DNA from: Ceratopteris richardii
Lineage: Eukaryota > Streptophyta > Polypodiopsida > Polypodiales > Pteridaceae
NCBI GenBank assembly: GCA_020310875.1
Contig: CM035430.1
Span: forward strand, 103,149,431 to 103,213,430
DNA: 64,000 nucleotides
Direction: 5' to 3'
Shown: in pieces, positions 32,965-44,783 of the stretch
Numbering within the stretch: position 1 is the first letter of the stretch
Layout of the letters: each line of letters begins with the position of its first letter
Notes under the pieces: generated by a model
The model's database searches: none
Told to the model about the DNA's origin: nothing
The model's input: only the letters and a program-made list of their open reading frames with translations
Translations under genes and position numbers: made by a program

Positions 32965-35900
32965 AACTTGTGGTTTTTTTACCAACTGCTCTAATCTTTC
33001 TAGTAAGCCCTGGAAATGCAAATCCAGTTTGATAGAGTTTGTCTGATTGAACTTTTGACTAGTCTCAAGCATAGCTTGAGCTACTTCTACCATTTTCATG
33101 CACATTTTTGTCCATTCAATCTCTAAATCTGCTCTAGGGTAACTCTTGTCTAGGTTTGCAACTGTTGGCCCTTCTTGAAGTCGAGTCTGGTAGGCCTTGA
33201 ACATCATGTACAAGCCTTTTGGGGTTGGATCTGCAAGAACAGAGCCTGGTTGTGGCCTATTTACAACGGGTGGTGGGGTGGGATGAAGTGGAGTGGATGG
33301 AGTTTCGGCATGCGAGGGACTTTGAGATGCAACTTCATTTATTTTTGTTTTCGCTTCTTTCAGACTTTCTTCTAGTTCCGATAACTTTTTATTCCACTTG
33401 CGATTGGCCTTCTCTCTGGTATCTTTCCATGTTCTTGTTTTCCTCTTACTAGGCTCTCCTGATTCACTCGACTCTGATTGCTCTACTAGTTTATCTTATT
33501 GATGCTTGTGCTCTAGTGACAGCTTGTATAGGAGCCGCATTACTGCTACTAGCACTTGAATCCACCACTAAGCCTACCACATTTATGGGTGTGACCTTGG
33601 GCGCACTAGAGGGGTTTCTCGGACAATCTCTGGGGAGATGGTCTTTACCACACTCAAGACAAAAGGCTTGTATTGTGATGTTTTGTCCTTGTCCCAGAGT
33701 TGGTGAGTGGGGACATTCACGAATGAAATGGTCGCCCTGACACCTAAAACATGGTCCTCTAGGGACTTGTGGTCTCATTTGTCTCAATTGGGGCCTAGGG
33801 TTAGGATTTGTGTACATGACATTGGATTATTCTAGCTCCCAATTTTGTTCCATAGGTGGTGCCTCATATTGATATGGATAAGTCTCACTATGCTCAAGTG
33901 ACTCTGTGTAATAAGCATGTGGACTACCTTCATGGGAGTAGTCTGAACTATGAGCATGAGAGTCATTTTTTGAGATTAGTGGGGTCACTGGCACCAATGC
34001 TCTATCAAGGTTCTCTTGTGCCACTGCATAATTAACTAGAATTACATTGGCAGGCGTTGGTGGTTGGTTTCCTAGGACTGGTTGTGGCCTATATGGTTCC
34101 TGATATTGTTGTTGTGGTCGATAATATGGCTGTTAGTATTGGTTCTGATACCTACCCTATTGGTAAGGTTGTTGATAATTCTATCTAACAGCCTGTCTAT
34201 TGTATGGACAATCTTGAGCCGTGTGGTTTGTGTATTTTCTCTCAATAGTGCAATATGGAGCATTCCTTTCTCTCATGTTCTGGTTGTGCAATGGGCATAC
34301 ATTAGCCATGTGGTCCATCCGCAAGTATAACACCGATTCAATGAGGTGACTCTTGGTATTTGTCTATTTTGAACTCCTAGCTTCTTGGCAACTTGCTCTG
34401 CTATCTCATCCAGTTCAGTGGTGGCTCTGGAGGTATGACTAGCAGAATTGTCAGAGCCTTTATAGAGTTTGGATAGTCCTAACTCCTCACCCAAGTTGTC
34501 TTCTATGCCAATGCAGGTCCGCACACACTCTTTTATGCTTCTAGGCTCTTTCAAGTACACATATGATCTTAGCTTGGTGCTTAGTAAGCCATCTAAAAAC
34601 AAAGCCACTTGTTTGGCTGGTGTGGGTAACTCTGGAGCAGGGCATCTTTCTAGGTACTGTCTGAACCTTCTACCTGCACTGTTTCTTGGGGTGTCTGCTT
34701 GAAGCTGTGGATCAAAGATGATGTGTTATGCCTGATACCACTCTTGGAAAATTCTACAGTGAATTCATCTAGCAGTTGACCTATATTGTGATAGTTGCGA
34801 CTACTCAGTGGTTGAAACCAAGCTAAGGCAGTGCCCTTGAGAGTCAAAGCGAATGCCTCGTACTGGGTGAACAAATCCTCAACCTATTCAGCTCTTAACA
34901 CTTGTTTGAACTCGGCCACACGATCGTAAGGATCTCCTATCCGGTCAAAATAATTCTTCATTTCCTTGATCACTTGAGTGGGTCTAAGGGTTCTTGGGTG
35001 CTCTCGGGGTCTAGGCAATGGAAAATCATGTTCATCTCTTTGTTGCCTATGTGCTTGATGTCTCTCTCTTTCATGTCATTTTCAAATCCTGATCTATTTT
35101 TGCCCACAGTGTGTGCAAAACTTACCTCAGGTCTCTCTCTAGTTCTTTCTCTCTGGGCTTCATGAGCGTGGGATGATCCTACTCCTTGGAGGCCATGAGA
35201 AACATTGGATCGTGGTGGAGGAAAGATCAATTCACCCTGCCAAGTATATGCGTGCCTATCATGCTCTGATACCAAGAACATTTTCTCCGATGTGTTATCG
35301 AGGTAGACAACTTTGCCTAGTATCTCAGGATCTTTGAATTCGTAGACGATGACTATACCCAATTGGCTAGGTTGATCTGGCTTGAATCTCCAAAAGGCTT
35401 CCTCCGTTTCTCTATTCAAGAATAGTTCTATGCTCTTGTTGTCTTGAGGGATCCAATCTGGAGTGATCACTCTGGTCAAAACTGACTTACCTCTAGGAGT
35501 CTGGGGTCCTTGTCCTACATTTCCTTGTTCTAGGTCTCCTATCTCATTTTCAGGAATGATATTTCCAAACTCATCGTCCTATCTGGTAGGTTGGTGACCA
35601 CATACATGGTTCCTTCCTTATCAATGTATGAAGCCTCTTTGAACTTGACTACTGGGTGTTCAAGTCCAAAGGGTTGATCTGGATTTTTGAGTTGGACCAC
35701 TGATCGCCTCAGGCCATCCTCATAGATGCGAGCACCTAATCAATTGGTCCGAATATACTCCAACTGTGTCTTATATGGACCTTCTGGTGTTTGTAGGTAG
35801 GCAATTCCTGAGCCCCCTACAGGTTTCCCCATGCTAAAAGACATTTCTGAATCACTTGTGTCTGAACTTAGTACGTAAGGATAACCACTTAGTTGTTGTG

Positions 35901-36000
35901 CCCAAGACTTAGCTGTATGGTTGACACTAGCCTTAGAAGATCTAATGCTTTGTTTATCCTTGCCTAGGTGTCTACTAGACCTCAGGTTCATAAGCTTTGT
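32965..36000 (-). pseudogene. Gypsy G3 gag region
   Basis: On the - strand, from 5' to 3': an N-terminal segment starting near 35991 (MNLRSSRHLGKDKQ); a Retrotrans_gag core near 34880-34690 (FALTLKGTALAWFQPL, DEFTVEFSKSGIRH, KQTPQETVQ); a helical segment near 34600-34400; two zinc knuckles of CX2CX3HX4C spacing, CFRCQGDHFIREC and CLECGKDHLPRDC (about 33750-33610); a VTRAQ motif near 33500; and a charged tail to the copia C insertion. It is broken, with many breaks. I see no retropepsin motif after the knuckles, where gypsy elements usually have it, but the downstream part is incomplete. Confidence 0.78.
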
Positions 36001-37405
36001 CTTCTAGTCCCAAAATTCCCCTTTGTATTGCTCAAAATCCTTTGCAGCCCCCTTGGTTTCCTAATCCCACCCGAGGGTCAACTTCAATTTATCGTATCTA
36101 AAAATCAACACATTATTCTTATAAAAAAAAAGTTGAGGCCATGTAGGATTCGAAACGAGCTTTCCAACAAGCTATAGAGCTCAAAAATGGACTTTTGATG
36201 AAAAAGTTATGTCAAATCAGGCTCCTGGGGGTCAAAACAGGGAAACAGGACCTTTTGAAAAAATCATGATTTTGTGTGAAAATCACGATTTTGACAACAT
36301 TGGAAATCACAATTTTGAATGAAAATCACGATTTTTGGGGGTCTGAAGATCGCGATTCTGAGCTCTAATGAAAATCGCGATTTTTGGGGGTCCAAAAATC
36401 ACGATGCTGAGCTCTTATAAAAATTGCGATTTTGAGTGAGAATCGTGAAAAACCGATTTTGAGTGAGAATCGTGAAAAACGTGATTTTGAGTGAGAATCG
36501 TGAAAAACACGATTTTGAGAATGATCACAAAATCGTGATTCTGAATGAAAATCGTGTTTGGTCAAAATCATGTTTTTTGGCCTGAAAATCGCGATTTTGA
36601 GAATGAACAGAAAATCGCGATTTTGATTGAAAATCGTGTTCTTGAAAATCGTGTTCTTGAAAATCGTGTTCTGAAAATCGTGTTTTGAAAATCGCGATTT
36701 TGTGCCTTCGTGAAAATCGTGTTTTCAAAAAATCATGAAAAATCACGATTTTGGATGAAAATTGTGTTTTTTGAAAATCGTGATTTTGGAGCCACAGAGA
36801 AGCATGTTTTCACAAAATCGTGTTTTTGGCTAAAAATTGTGATTTGTGAAAATCGCGATTTTGAGCCCACTGAAAATTGTGTCTTCTCAGAATTGTGCTT
36901 TTTGAGAGATTTAGAGAATCAAGATTTTGAGCACAACCAGAGAATCGTGATTCTGAGAATGACCTCAGAATCGTGTCCTTTTCAAAAGCTTTTAGGCGGG
37001 AAGTAGAAAATCATATATATTTTTTTAATTTGAATTTTATGAAAATTGCGATTTTCAGTTAGAATCGTGTTATCGTGTTTTTTGGTGGGAAATTCAAATT
37101 CCTGAGCGCCAAGCAATGGTGAGCTCCATATGTGCAGAAAATCATGAAAAAACACAGGCGCATGCTCTCCCTTGCATCTCCTAACTCTTTCTCACACAAT
37201 AATGCATGAAAAATGGTGTGAAAATGGTGAAAATGCACTAAAAAACAAGAAATTTCTATTATGAAGAAGATGGAAGAAGATGGAGATGGTGATGATGATG
37301 AAGATGAAGAGGAAAAATCAGAAAATGAACAAAAATGATAGTTTTTTTACCTTCCAACGTCGCAAATCTACGATCTTACCATCACAACGCTCGTCCTCGA
37401 AGCTC
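36001..37405 (-). other. Gypsy G3 untranslated leader
   Basis: About 1.4 kb between PBS and gag with no credible frame. Roughly 36230-37080 is made of degenerate copies of a palindromic AAAATCGCGATTTT-like motif. The part nearest the PBS is A- and G-rich. Confidence 0.65.
36230..37080. repeat. Array of AAAATC-RYG-ATTTT palindromes in the G3 leader
   Basis: Dozens of full or half copies of GAAAATCGTGATTTTGAG-like units with irregular spacing. Five are perfect 14-bp palindromes AAAATCGCGATTTT, at 36371-36384, 36585-36598, 36611-36624, 36688-36701 and 36849-36862. The short frames across it (repeated FHSKSRFS) are artefacts of the repeat. Confidence 0.93.
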
Positions 37406-37423
37406 TCCCCGGCAACGACGCCA
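37406..37423 (-). other. Gypsy G3 primer-binding site
   Basis: TGGCGTCGTTGCCGGGGA on the - strand, five bases after the LTR end. It closely resembles the TGGCGCCGTTGCCGGGG motif found after the 5' LTR in many plant Tat/Athila-type gypsy elements. This fixes G3 as a - strand element with its 5' LTR at 37429-38039. Confidence 0.8.
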
Positions 37424-37428
37424 AAATT

Positions 37429-38039
37429 TGGTGTAGCTCAAGCGTAAGCACCACCTCCTTTACTTGTCAATCCACGAAGATGTGAGGACCGGTATGAAGA
37501 CCACGAGCAAGTGAAGGTAGAAGTGCGTGAGTGAAAGCACACAAACATGCGCACACATACACACACACGCGCACAAGGTAAGATCAAAGAGAGGAACAAT
37601 GGAAAGCTTTGATTGCAAAAGAGTTCTCTTACAAAGCTCTATTCTCTAACAAGCTAACCTAAAAAATGAGCTCTCTACCTCTTTTTATAGTTTTTTGAGT
37701 AGTTTTGGCCTTGTCCAGACCTAGTGTCCGGCCTAGTTAAAAATTAGGTTCCAGGGCTTATTTGAGGGCTCAAACGAAGTCAAAAAATTATGAAAATTGG
37801 TAGGATGATACTTCTGATACTCCTCAAGCTTGAGGACTCCTCGGCTTGAAAAAAATGGAGTTACAAAAATAGGAAATGGTATTTACAATGGCTTTTAGTG
37901 ATGAAAATCGCTATTTTTATAGGGATTCCTTTTGAAAATTTGACATGTACTTCTTGGAGCTCCCTATGTGCTCCTTCTTCTTGTGTGTCCACCTCTTTGA
38001 TGTGCTCCTATGCTTTGTCCTTGACCTTCAACTTCAACA
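37429..38039 (-). repeat. Gypsy LTR C (5' LTR of G3)
   Basis: Matches LTR B closely and LTR A less closely. The end at 37429 is fixed by the PBS. The outer end near 38039 is less certain and is placed at a TGTTGAAG terminus. It contains a TATA box, an AC-rich stretch near 37550-37575, and the hairpin-like AGTGAT...ATCG segment near 37900. Confidence 0.78.
37681..37690 (-). promoter_or_regulatory. TATA box of gypsy LTR C
   Basis: CTATAAAAAG on the - strand, followed by AGCTAGAGAGCTC-like sequence. It is conserved at the same place in LTRs A and B. Confidence 0.6.
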
Positions 38040-38237
38040 CAAGGGGACCATGCTACTGATGTCAGGGAGATCACCTCATTCATGATTGCCCTATGCCTAC
38101 ACCTATGCCAAAAACGGCTCCTATCAATGTTATTGAGTTAGTGGTAGACTCCACGAGCAGTGTGACTTCCACTGCCCTAGTGCAAGTAGTCACAAGAGCT
38201 TAGGCAATACAACAGAACTAGGGATTAGGCCAAGAAA
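38040..38237 (+). pseudogene. Gypsy gag zinc-knuckle fragment, + strand
   Basis: A short + strand frame reads CQGDHLIHDCP, then TAPINVIELVVDS and VVTRA, parallel to the knuckle-to-VTRA region of G3 Gag (CQGDHFIREC ... PINVVGLVVDS ... AVTRA) but on the opposite strand. It is a remnant of another related gypsy copy, wedged between G3 LTR C and copia D. Confidence 0.75.
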
Positions 38238-38240
38238 TGT

Positions 38241-39250
38241 TGGTGCAGACCAATCACCAATTGAAGATTTGAAGCAAAGAAGATGGATACATTCACAAGA
38301 GTGAAGGACATGTACACATATGTACATTAGTTAAGAAATAGGTTACATATACTTATGCTTTGATAAAAGTTTGTACATAATTGCCTATAAATACTTTTGG
38401 AAAAATGTCGGGGTATAGAGAGAAGACAAAGAGAGACTATGTATGAGCATAGGAATAGAGGAATGAAGAGTTGTAAATGTCATTAGACACATGAGAAGTG
38501 AGTTGAAGTCTCTCTCTCATTCAGTTGTAGTCTTCTTCAGAAATGACAAAATTTTTGTGCCCGATGTTTCTGTGTCTGCTCCGTCTGTAGTAGATCATTT
38601 GTGAAATCCTTTTGAGGATATCTAAGTTCATAGTTAATGAGTCTATGACTTGAGTTTCAGAGTCTAATTGTAAACAGGCTATGAGAATTGTTAATAGGAA
38701 CATTCATATGTGATGAGTGTACACAGTTCTCTGAAACAGGCGCAGATTTCGAATCCAAAGAAATGAGTAATGCTCAGTGCACAGCGTAAAGTTTTACACA
38801 TATGATAGTTCAAAATCTAAGTTGAGAGATAAGCTATCTATAGCCAAAAGGATTTGGTAAAACGGGTTCGACATTGTGAGAATTAGAGTTAAGAAGTTAG
38901 GGGTGTCAAAATCGACTTCTGAGAAGTGCAGATTTAGACATAGGTAACTTGTGAAGTTGATTTCTCAAGTTATACTAAACCTTTTGATGAGATTTAACTT
39001 GGAGGAGGTGCGCAACTTCTAGGCGACACTCCATATCAAATTTCATAGAAAACTTTACATGTTTGATAGGTCAATGAGAAGAAATTGTGCAGCAGACTTT
39101 CTGTGTTTTATCTTCTTCACAGAATTTTTCAACTTTTGATAATTTGGAGATTGGACCTCTAATTTGGTGAAGGTTTTGACTTACTCTTGATATAGAGGTG
39201 TTCTAAATCCAAGAGTAGGTTGTTCTTTTGGAGATTAACACTCTCCATCA
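38241..39250 (+). repeat. Copia D 5' LTR
   Basis: 1,010 bp, starting TGGTGCAGACC and ending CTCCATCA one base before the PBS. TATA box CTATAAATAC at 38385-38394, followed by a purine-rich AGAGAGAAGAC stretch. Confidence 0.88.
38385..38394 (+). promoter_or_regulatory. TATA box of copia D 5' LTR
   Basis: CTATAAATAC in the first 150 bp of the LTR, followed by a GA-rich region. The same motif is in the 3' LTR. Confidence 0.6.
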
Positions 39251-39251
39251 G

Positions 39252-39263
39252 TGGTATCAGAGT
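39252..39263 (+). other. Copia D primer-binding site
   Basis: TGGTATCAGAGT, the initiator-methionine tRNA site with one variant base. Confidence 0.88.
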
Positions 39264-39472
39264 AGGAGACATCAAAATCAAAGAAAGGAGGATCCCGACT
39301 GCTGCAGATTCAAGAAATTCAACATTTGAAGAACTAAAAGGTGAAAGCTTGAAGGCAAAGCTTGAGGAGGAGACCATACAACATCAAGAAAGACAAAAGG
39401 AGTCTAATTCGAAGCAAAGGTACATATATCATTTATAAAGCTTGAAGATTTCAATACACAGGTGGACACAAG

Positions 39473-42400
39473 ATGGGAGATTCTCTACAGATAGAGAAAT
39501 TGGATAGGGAAAACTATCCTGCATGGTCAATGAGGATGGAAGCTCATCTTATGAGCAAAGATTTAATAGCTTATATCACAGGAGAAGAAGAGAAGCCACA
39601 ATTCAGAGATCCTAGTGTTCCAACTAGGGAAGAGTTAGCAGATTTGAAAAATTGGATGAAGAAAGATGCTCAAGCTAGGAGCATTATATATATGGCACTC
39701 AATATTACTTGTTACCTCATATTCGAGGTCTTGAAAGTGCAACTGATATTTGGAATGCTTTGGAGGAGCATTTCTAGAATACTACCAAGTCAAGGAAGGC
39801 ATCCCTATGGGCAGAGTTTACCACCTTTAAGAAGAAGGCTTCTCAATCCATTTCAGACTATGTAACAAGGATGAAAGACATTGCAGATGCTTTAGGAGCT
39901 GTTGATGAAGACATTGAGGAGGATAAATTGGTAAGGCAAATTCTTACAGGTTTGAGAGGTGATGACAAATGGAAGCCATTAATTTTTTCTACAGAATTAT
40001 CACTTGATCATTTCACTCCTGATTTAAATCAGTTGCTAGGTCATATGCTAACATTTGAGCAGGATGTTAAAGGAGATGGTGATAAAAGTACAGGTCATGC
40101 AATGTACTCAAAAGACAAGAAGAAGAATAGCAAAGGAAAGCAACAAGCTAATGAAGAAGAAGGCACAACTAGTCAAGCCAACTTCCTAAGAGGAAGAGGA
40201 GGTGGCAAAGGTAGAGGAAGAGGCAGGAATAACAAAGATGGAGGCAAAGCTTGCTGGATTTGTGGTAAGACAAATCACTTAGCAAATGATTGTTGGCACA
40301 ATACTCAGAGTAATAATGGATATAGTCAAAATTATAATGCAAGAGGAAGAGGTGGCAGAAATCAAAGAGGTAATTTCAGAGGCAGAGGTAGTAGGGGTTA
40401 CTTTGGAAGAAATGTAGGTAGAGGTTTCCAAAGTCAACAATATAACAACACCTACTACAATTATGCTTCAGATCAAAAGGAAGATTCAACATTGATAATG
40501 AATGCAACTTGTGAAAGGCAGAGTGAAGATCAAAGAGTCTTCTATATTGACTCAGGGTGTAGCAATCACCTAAGTGGTAATATAGCTTTGATGACTGATT
40601 TGGAGAATAAGGTTTTTAATCATGTTGTTCAAACAGGTGACAACACAAAGCACAATGTGAAGTCAATTGGATCAGTGAAGGCCAAGGATGGTAGCACCTT
40701 ATTGAGTAAGGTTTTGTATGTTCCTACAATTCCTAAGAATTTGATAAGTGTAGGACAAATTGTTGAAAAGGGATATGAAGTAAGGTTCACTAATGATGGA
40801 TTATATGTGGAAGACCCTAGTCAAGGTTATAAACAGATTGTTTCAGGGAAGAAAGAAGGAAGATTGTTCACATTGAAGATTCAAGGTAATGTTGGTCATG
40901 CCTTGTTTACATATGGAGGACATAAGATCTCTGAGTTAGATCTTTGGCACAAGAGGCTTGGACATTGCAATGAAAGAGGTATTAAAGACTTGATTAACAA
41001 TGGTTCAGTGCTTGGATTGCCTAATGTTGCAGGTCAACATATGACATATAAATGTGAGGCATGTCAATTAGGTGAGGCTCATAAGCTTTCCTACTCCAAG
41101 CATGGTTTTATGTATTCAGAGAAGCTTGAATTGGTACACACAGATGTGTGGGGACCATCAAAGGATTTCAGTATAAATGGGTCAAGGTATTATGTGATTT
41201 ATGTTGATGATGCTACTAGATGGATCACTATTTATGTGATCAAAGATAAGTCAGAAGTGTTTAATACATTTAAACACTATCATGCATATGCAGAAAGAAT
41301 TACAGGTCATAAGTTGAAAAGACTAAGGTCAGATGGAGGGGGAGAGTATTTCTCTAATGAATTCAGTGATTACTTGTGGAATGCAGGCATAAAAAGGGAA
41401 GTTACTTGCAGGTACTCTCCTCAACAAAATGGGGTAGCAGAAAGGAGAAACAGAACACTTGTTGAGTTTGCAAGATCCATGATGAAGGAGAAAAATTGCC
41501 CTAATTATTTGTGGGCTGAGGCTGTAAATACAGCTACTTATTTGGTCAATAGGTTACCATGTAAAGCCTTGCAGGGTATGACACCATATGAGGCTTGGTG
41601 GGGTAAGAGACCTACCTTGGATCATTGCAGAGTTTTTGGATGTGTGGCATATGCATATGTGCCATCACAATTAAGGCACAAGTTGGAGCCTAAAGCTGAA
41701 AAATATGTTTTCATTGGTTATGATGATAAGCAGATGGGTTATAGATTGTGGAGTCCATCTACAAAACAATCATGGTTTCTAAAGATGTTACATTTGATGA
41801 GCAAAGTACTTGGTATGCAGGTACAATCAATATCAATACAGGTGATGAAGAAGAAAGTGAGCCAAAGGAAAGGTAAATCAAAGGTTCAGATATTTGATGA
41901 ACAAGAGAATAATGAAGTGCAGGTTGAAGTGGAAGAAACACCAAGATTTGATCCTGAATATGAAGAACCAGAAACCTCAAGAAGTGGAGAGCTTAGGAGG
42001 TCTACAAGGAATAAATGGCAACCTACAAGGTATAGTTATGATACTTCTTTTTTGGCCACAAAAGATTATGCTTATATGGTGAAAACAGATGAAGACCCTT
42101 CTACATATGAAGAGGCAAAAGGTAAAGAAAAATGGGAGAAAGCTATGCAGGAAGAATATGATGCACTATTGGAGAATCAAACATGGGATTTGGTTCCAAA
42201 GCCAAATAGTCAGAAGATCATTGGATGTAAGTGGGTTTACAAGACCAAGAGGTTTGCAGATGGAATTGTGTCTAGATACAAAGCTAGACTTGTTGTCAAA
42301 GGGTTTGCTCAGACTTATGGTGTTGACTATGATGAGACTTATAGTCCTGTGGCAAAGATGACAACCATCAGGACACTTATAGCTATTGCTGCATGTAAAG

Positions 42401-43638
42401 GTTGGAAGTTATGTCAACTTGATGTGAAAAATGCTTTTTTAAATGGTTATATTTGAGATGATGTATTCATGGAGCAACCTCAAGGGTTCAGAGATAAAAG
42501 GTATCCAGATCATGTGTGCAAGCTCAAGAGAGCTTTGTATGGCTTAAAGCAGGACCCAAGGGCATGGAATTATAGACTTGTAAAGTTCTTGAAAGAACTT
42601 GGATTTCAGGTGTCTAAAGCATATAGTAGCTTGCTTGTCAAAGCAAGTGATAATGGTCTCATATACATGTGCATATATGTTGATGATATAATCCTTACAG
42701 GTACAGATGAAGAAGGAATACAAAGACTCAAGAAGCAAATGGAAAAGGAGTTCAAAATAAGTGACTTGGGAGACTTGTCATACTTCTTGGGCATGGAGAT
42801 TACATATACTCAACATGGAGTATTTGTGACCCAAGAAAGGTATTTGAAGAACTTGTTAATCAAGTTTAAAATGGATGATTGCAGGGTAGCACCTACACCA
42901 ATGGAGGTGAATCACAGATTGAGTAAATTTGGAGGTGAAGAATTCAAGGACATGAGACAATATCAGAGTTTGGTTGGTAGTCTTATCTATGCTACTTTAA
43001 CTAGACCTGATTTATCATATGCAGTAGGGGTTTTGTCTCAATTTATGCATTGTCCTAGGAAAGAGCATTGGATTGCAGGACAAAGAGTGTTGAGGTACAT
43101 TAAGGGTACACTCAAAGAAGGTTTGTATTATGGGTTTACATCAGATACAAACATTAAGATCTATAGTGATGTAGATTGGGCAGGTAATCCAGATGATAGA
43201 AGATCAACCTATGGATACATGTGTTATGTGGGAGATAAGTTAATCTCTTGGTGCTCAAAGAAGCAACATACAATTGCTTTGTCATCTACAGAAGCAGAGT
43301 ACAAAGGGATGGTTGAAGCTACAAAGGAAGTGATTTGGCTCAAGACCTTGATGAAGAGTTTTGACATTGTGCATGGAATACCAATGATATATGGAGATAA
43401 CATGAGTTCATTGTATTTAGCTGCTAATCCTGTTTTTCATGCCAGGACCAAACACATTGAGATTCAGTATCACTTTCTAAGAGAGAAGGTGATGGATAAG
43501 GAGATTGAAGTCATACATACTTCAACAAAGGATCAGATAGCTGATATGCTTACAAAGAGCTTGGATGGACCAAAGCTACAGAAGTTTAAAGACATGGCAG
43601 GTATAAAGAAGATAAGAGAAACCTCAATTGATGATTGA
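39473..43638 (+). pseudogene. Copia D gag-pol
   Basis: Gag from ATG 39473 (SLQIEKLDRENYPAW), RG-rich basic segment with zinc knuckle CWICGKTNHLANDC (about 40253-40294), protease YIDSGCSNHLSGN (about 40540), GAG-pre-integrase LDLWHKRLGHC (about 40940), integrase core with VIYVDDATRWI, RSDGGGEYF and PQQNGVAERRN (about 41195-41460), a linker, RT from about 42130 with NAFLNGY, YGLKQDPRAW and YVDDIILTG (about 42680), RNase H with DVDWAGNPDDRRSTYGY and STEAEYKG (about 43165-43310), and the C-terminal IADMLTKSLDG. The gene order PR-IN-RT-RH is that of Ty1/copia. Start chosen as the first ATG after the leader. About three breaks; otherwise complete. Confidence 0.92.
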
Positions 43639-43645
43639 GGGGGAG
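43637..43645 (+). other. Copia D polypurine tract
   Basis: GAGGGGGAG, overlapping the end of the coding region and four bases before the 3' LTR. Confidence 0.88.
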
Positions 43646-43649
43646 CTAT

Positions 43650-44177
43650 TGGTGCAGACCAATCACCAATTGAAGATTTGAAGCAAAGAAGATGGATACA
43701 TTCACAAGAGTGAAGGACATGTACACATATGTACATTAGTTAAGAAATAGGTTACATATACTTATGCTTTGATAAAAGTTTGTACATAATTCCCTATAAA
43801 TACTTTTGGAAAAATGTCGGGGTATAGAGAGAAGACAAAGAGAGACTATGTATGAGCATAGGAATAGAGGAATGAAGAGTTGTAAATGTCATTAGACACA
43901 TGAGAAGTGAGTTGAAGTCTCTCTCTCATTCAGTTGTAGTCTTCTTCAGAAATGACAGAATTTTTGCGCCCGATGTTTCTGTGTCTGCTCCGTCTGTAGT
44001 AGATCATTTGTGAAATCCTTTTGAGGATATCTAAGTTCATAGTTAATGATTCTATGACTTGAGTTTCAGAGTCTAATTGTAAATAGGCTATGAGAATTGT
44101 TAATAGGAACATTCATATGTGATGAGTGTACACAGTTCTCTGAAACAGGCGCAGATTTCGAATCCAAAGAAATGAGT
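43650..44177 (+). repeat. Copia D 3' LTR (partial)
   Basis: Matches 38241-38768 base for base with about five mismatches. The last half of the LTR is absent and gypsy LTR A follows at once. Confidence 0.92.
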
Positions 44178-44740
44178 GTTGCTCTAGCACAATGGTGAGA
44201 ACCACGTTAAGAAGCTTCACCTCCTTAATGTCAATCCGAGGGAGAGGTAGGAGTGATATGAAGATCGTGAACGTGAGATGATGTGAGAGTGAAGATGAGA
44301 AGCACAAAGATGCACACACACATACACACACACAATGAAGAGACAAGCAAGACACAATGGAAGGTGGGAAATTAGCTCTATTGCTCAAGAATACTCTTAC
44401 AAGCTCCAACTAGCTCTATGCTCACACTAACCAAAATGAACCAAACACAAAAATGAGCTCTCTAGCTCTTTTTATAGTTTCTAGACTAGTTTTGACCGGT
44501 TTCACATCTAGTGACCGGCCTAGTTAAAAAATAGGTCCTAGATGCTATTTGGAAGGGTAAACGATGTCTAAAAATAACGAAAATTGGTACGCGCATTCTA
44601 CCTAAGCTCCTCAAGCTCGAGGACTCCTCGGCTTGCACAAAATGGAGCTATGGATTACAAAATGGGGTTTTCTTATGATACATATGTTACAATTAGTGAT
44701 AATAATCACTGTTGAATGTTTGGAGAATTAATAAGAAATA
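44178..44740 (-). repeat. Gypsy LTR A (3' LTR of G1)
   Basis: Related to LTRs B and C over their length: TGTCAATCCG, an AC-rich stretch, ATGAGCTCTCTAGCTCTTTTTATAG, GACCGGCCTAGTTAAAAA, CTCAAGCTCGAGGACTCCTCGGCTTG and the hairpin AGTGATAATAATCACT near 44695. More diverged from B and C than they are from each other. Its left end touches copia D. Confidence 0.8.
44468..44477 (-). promoter_or_regulatory. TATA box of gypsy LTR A
   Basis: CTATAAAAAG on the - strand, in the same context as in LTRs B and C. Confidence 0.6.
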
Positions 44741-44783
44741 TATTTGTTTAAAAAATTGATCCGCCTGGCTCCCTGCTTCGTCT

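Larger units (their letters stand above)
38241..44177 (+). mobile_element. Ty1/copia element D, nearly whole, 3' LTR partial
   Basis: 5' LTR 38241-39250, PBS 39252, gag-pol 39473-43638, PPT 43637 and a partial 3' LTR 43650-44177. The 528 bp shared by the two LTRs show about five mismatches by eye, so this is the youngest insertion in the window. Its proteins are close to copia B and C but the LTR is clearly different. The coding region looks almost whole, with about three breaks. The right LTR stops flush against gypsy LTR A. Confidence 0.93.

Noticed and set aside
36230-37080. Coding sequence with FHSKSRFS repeats
   Set aside because: The apparent peptide repeat follows from the palindromic DNA repeat and changes frame freely.
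39220-39438. ORF upstream of copia D gag
   Set aside because: It overlaps the LTR end and PBS and lies in the leader; no domain.
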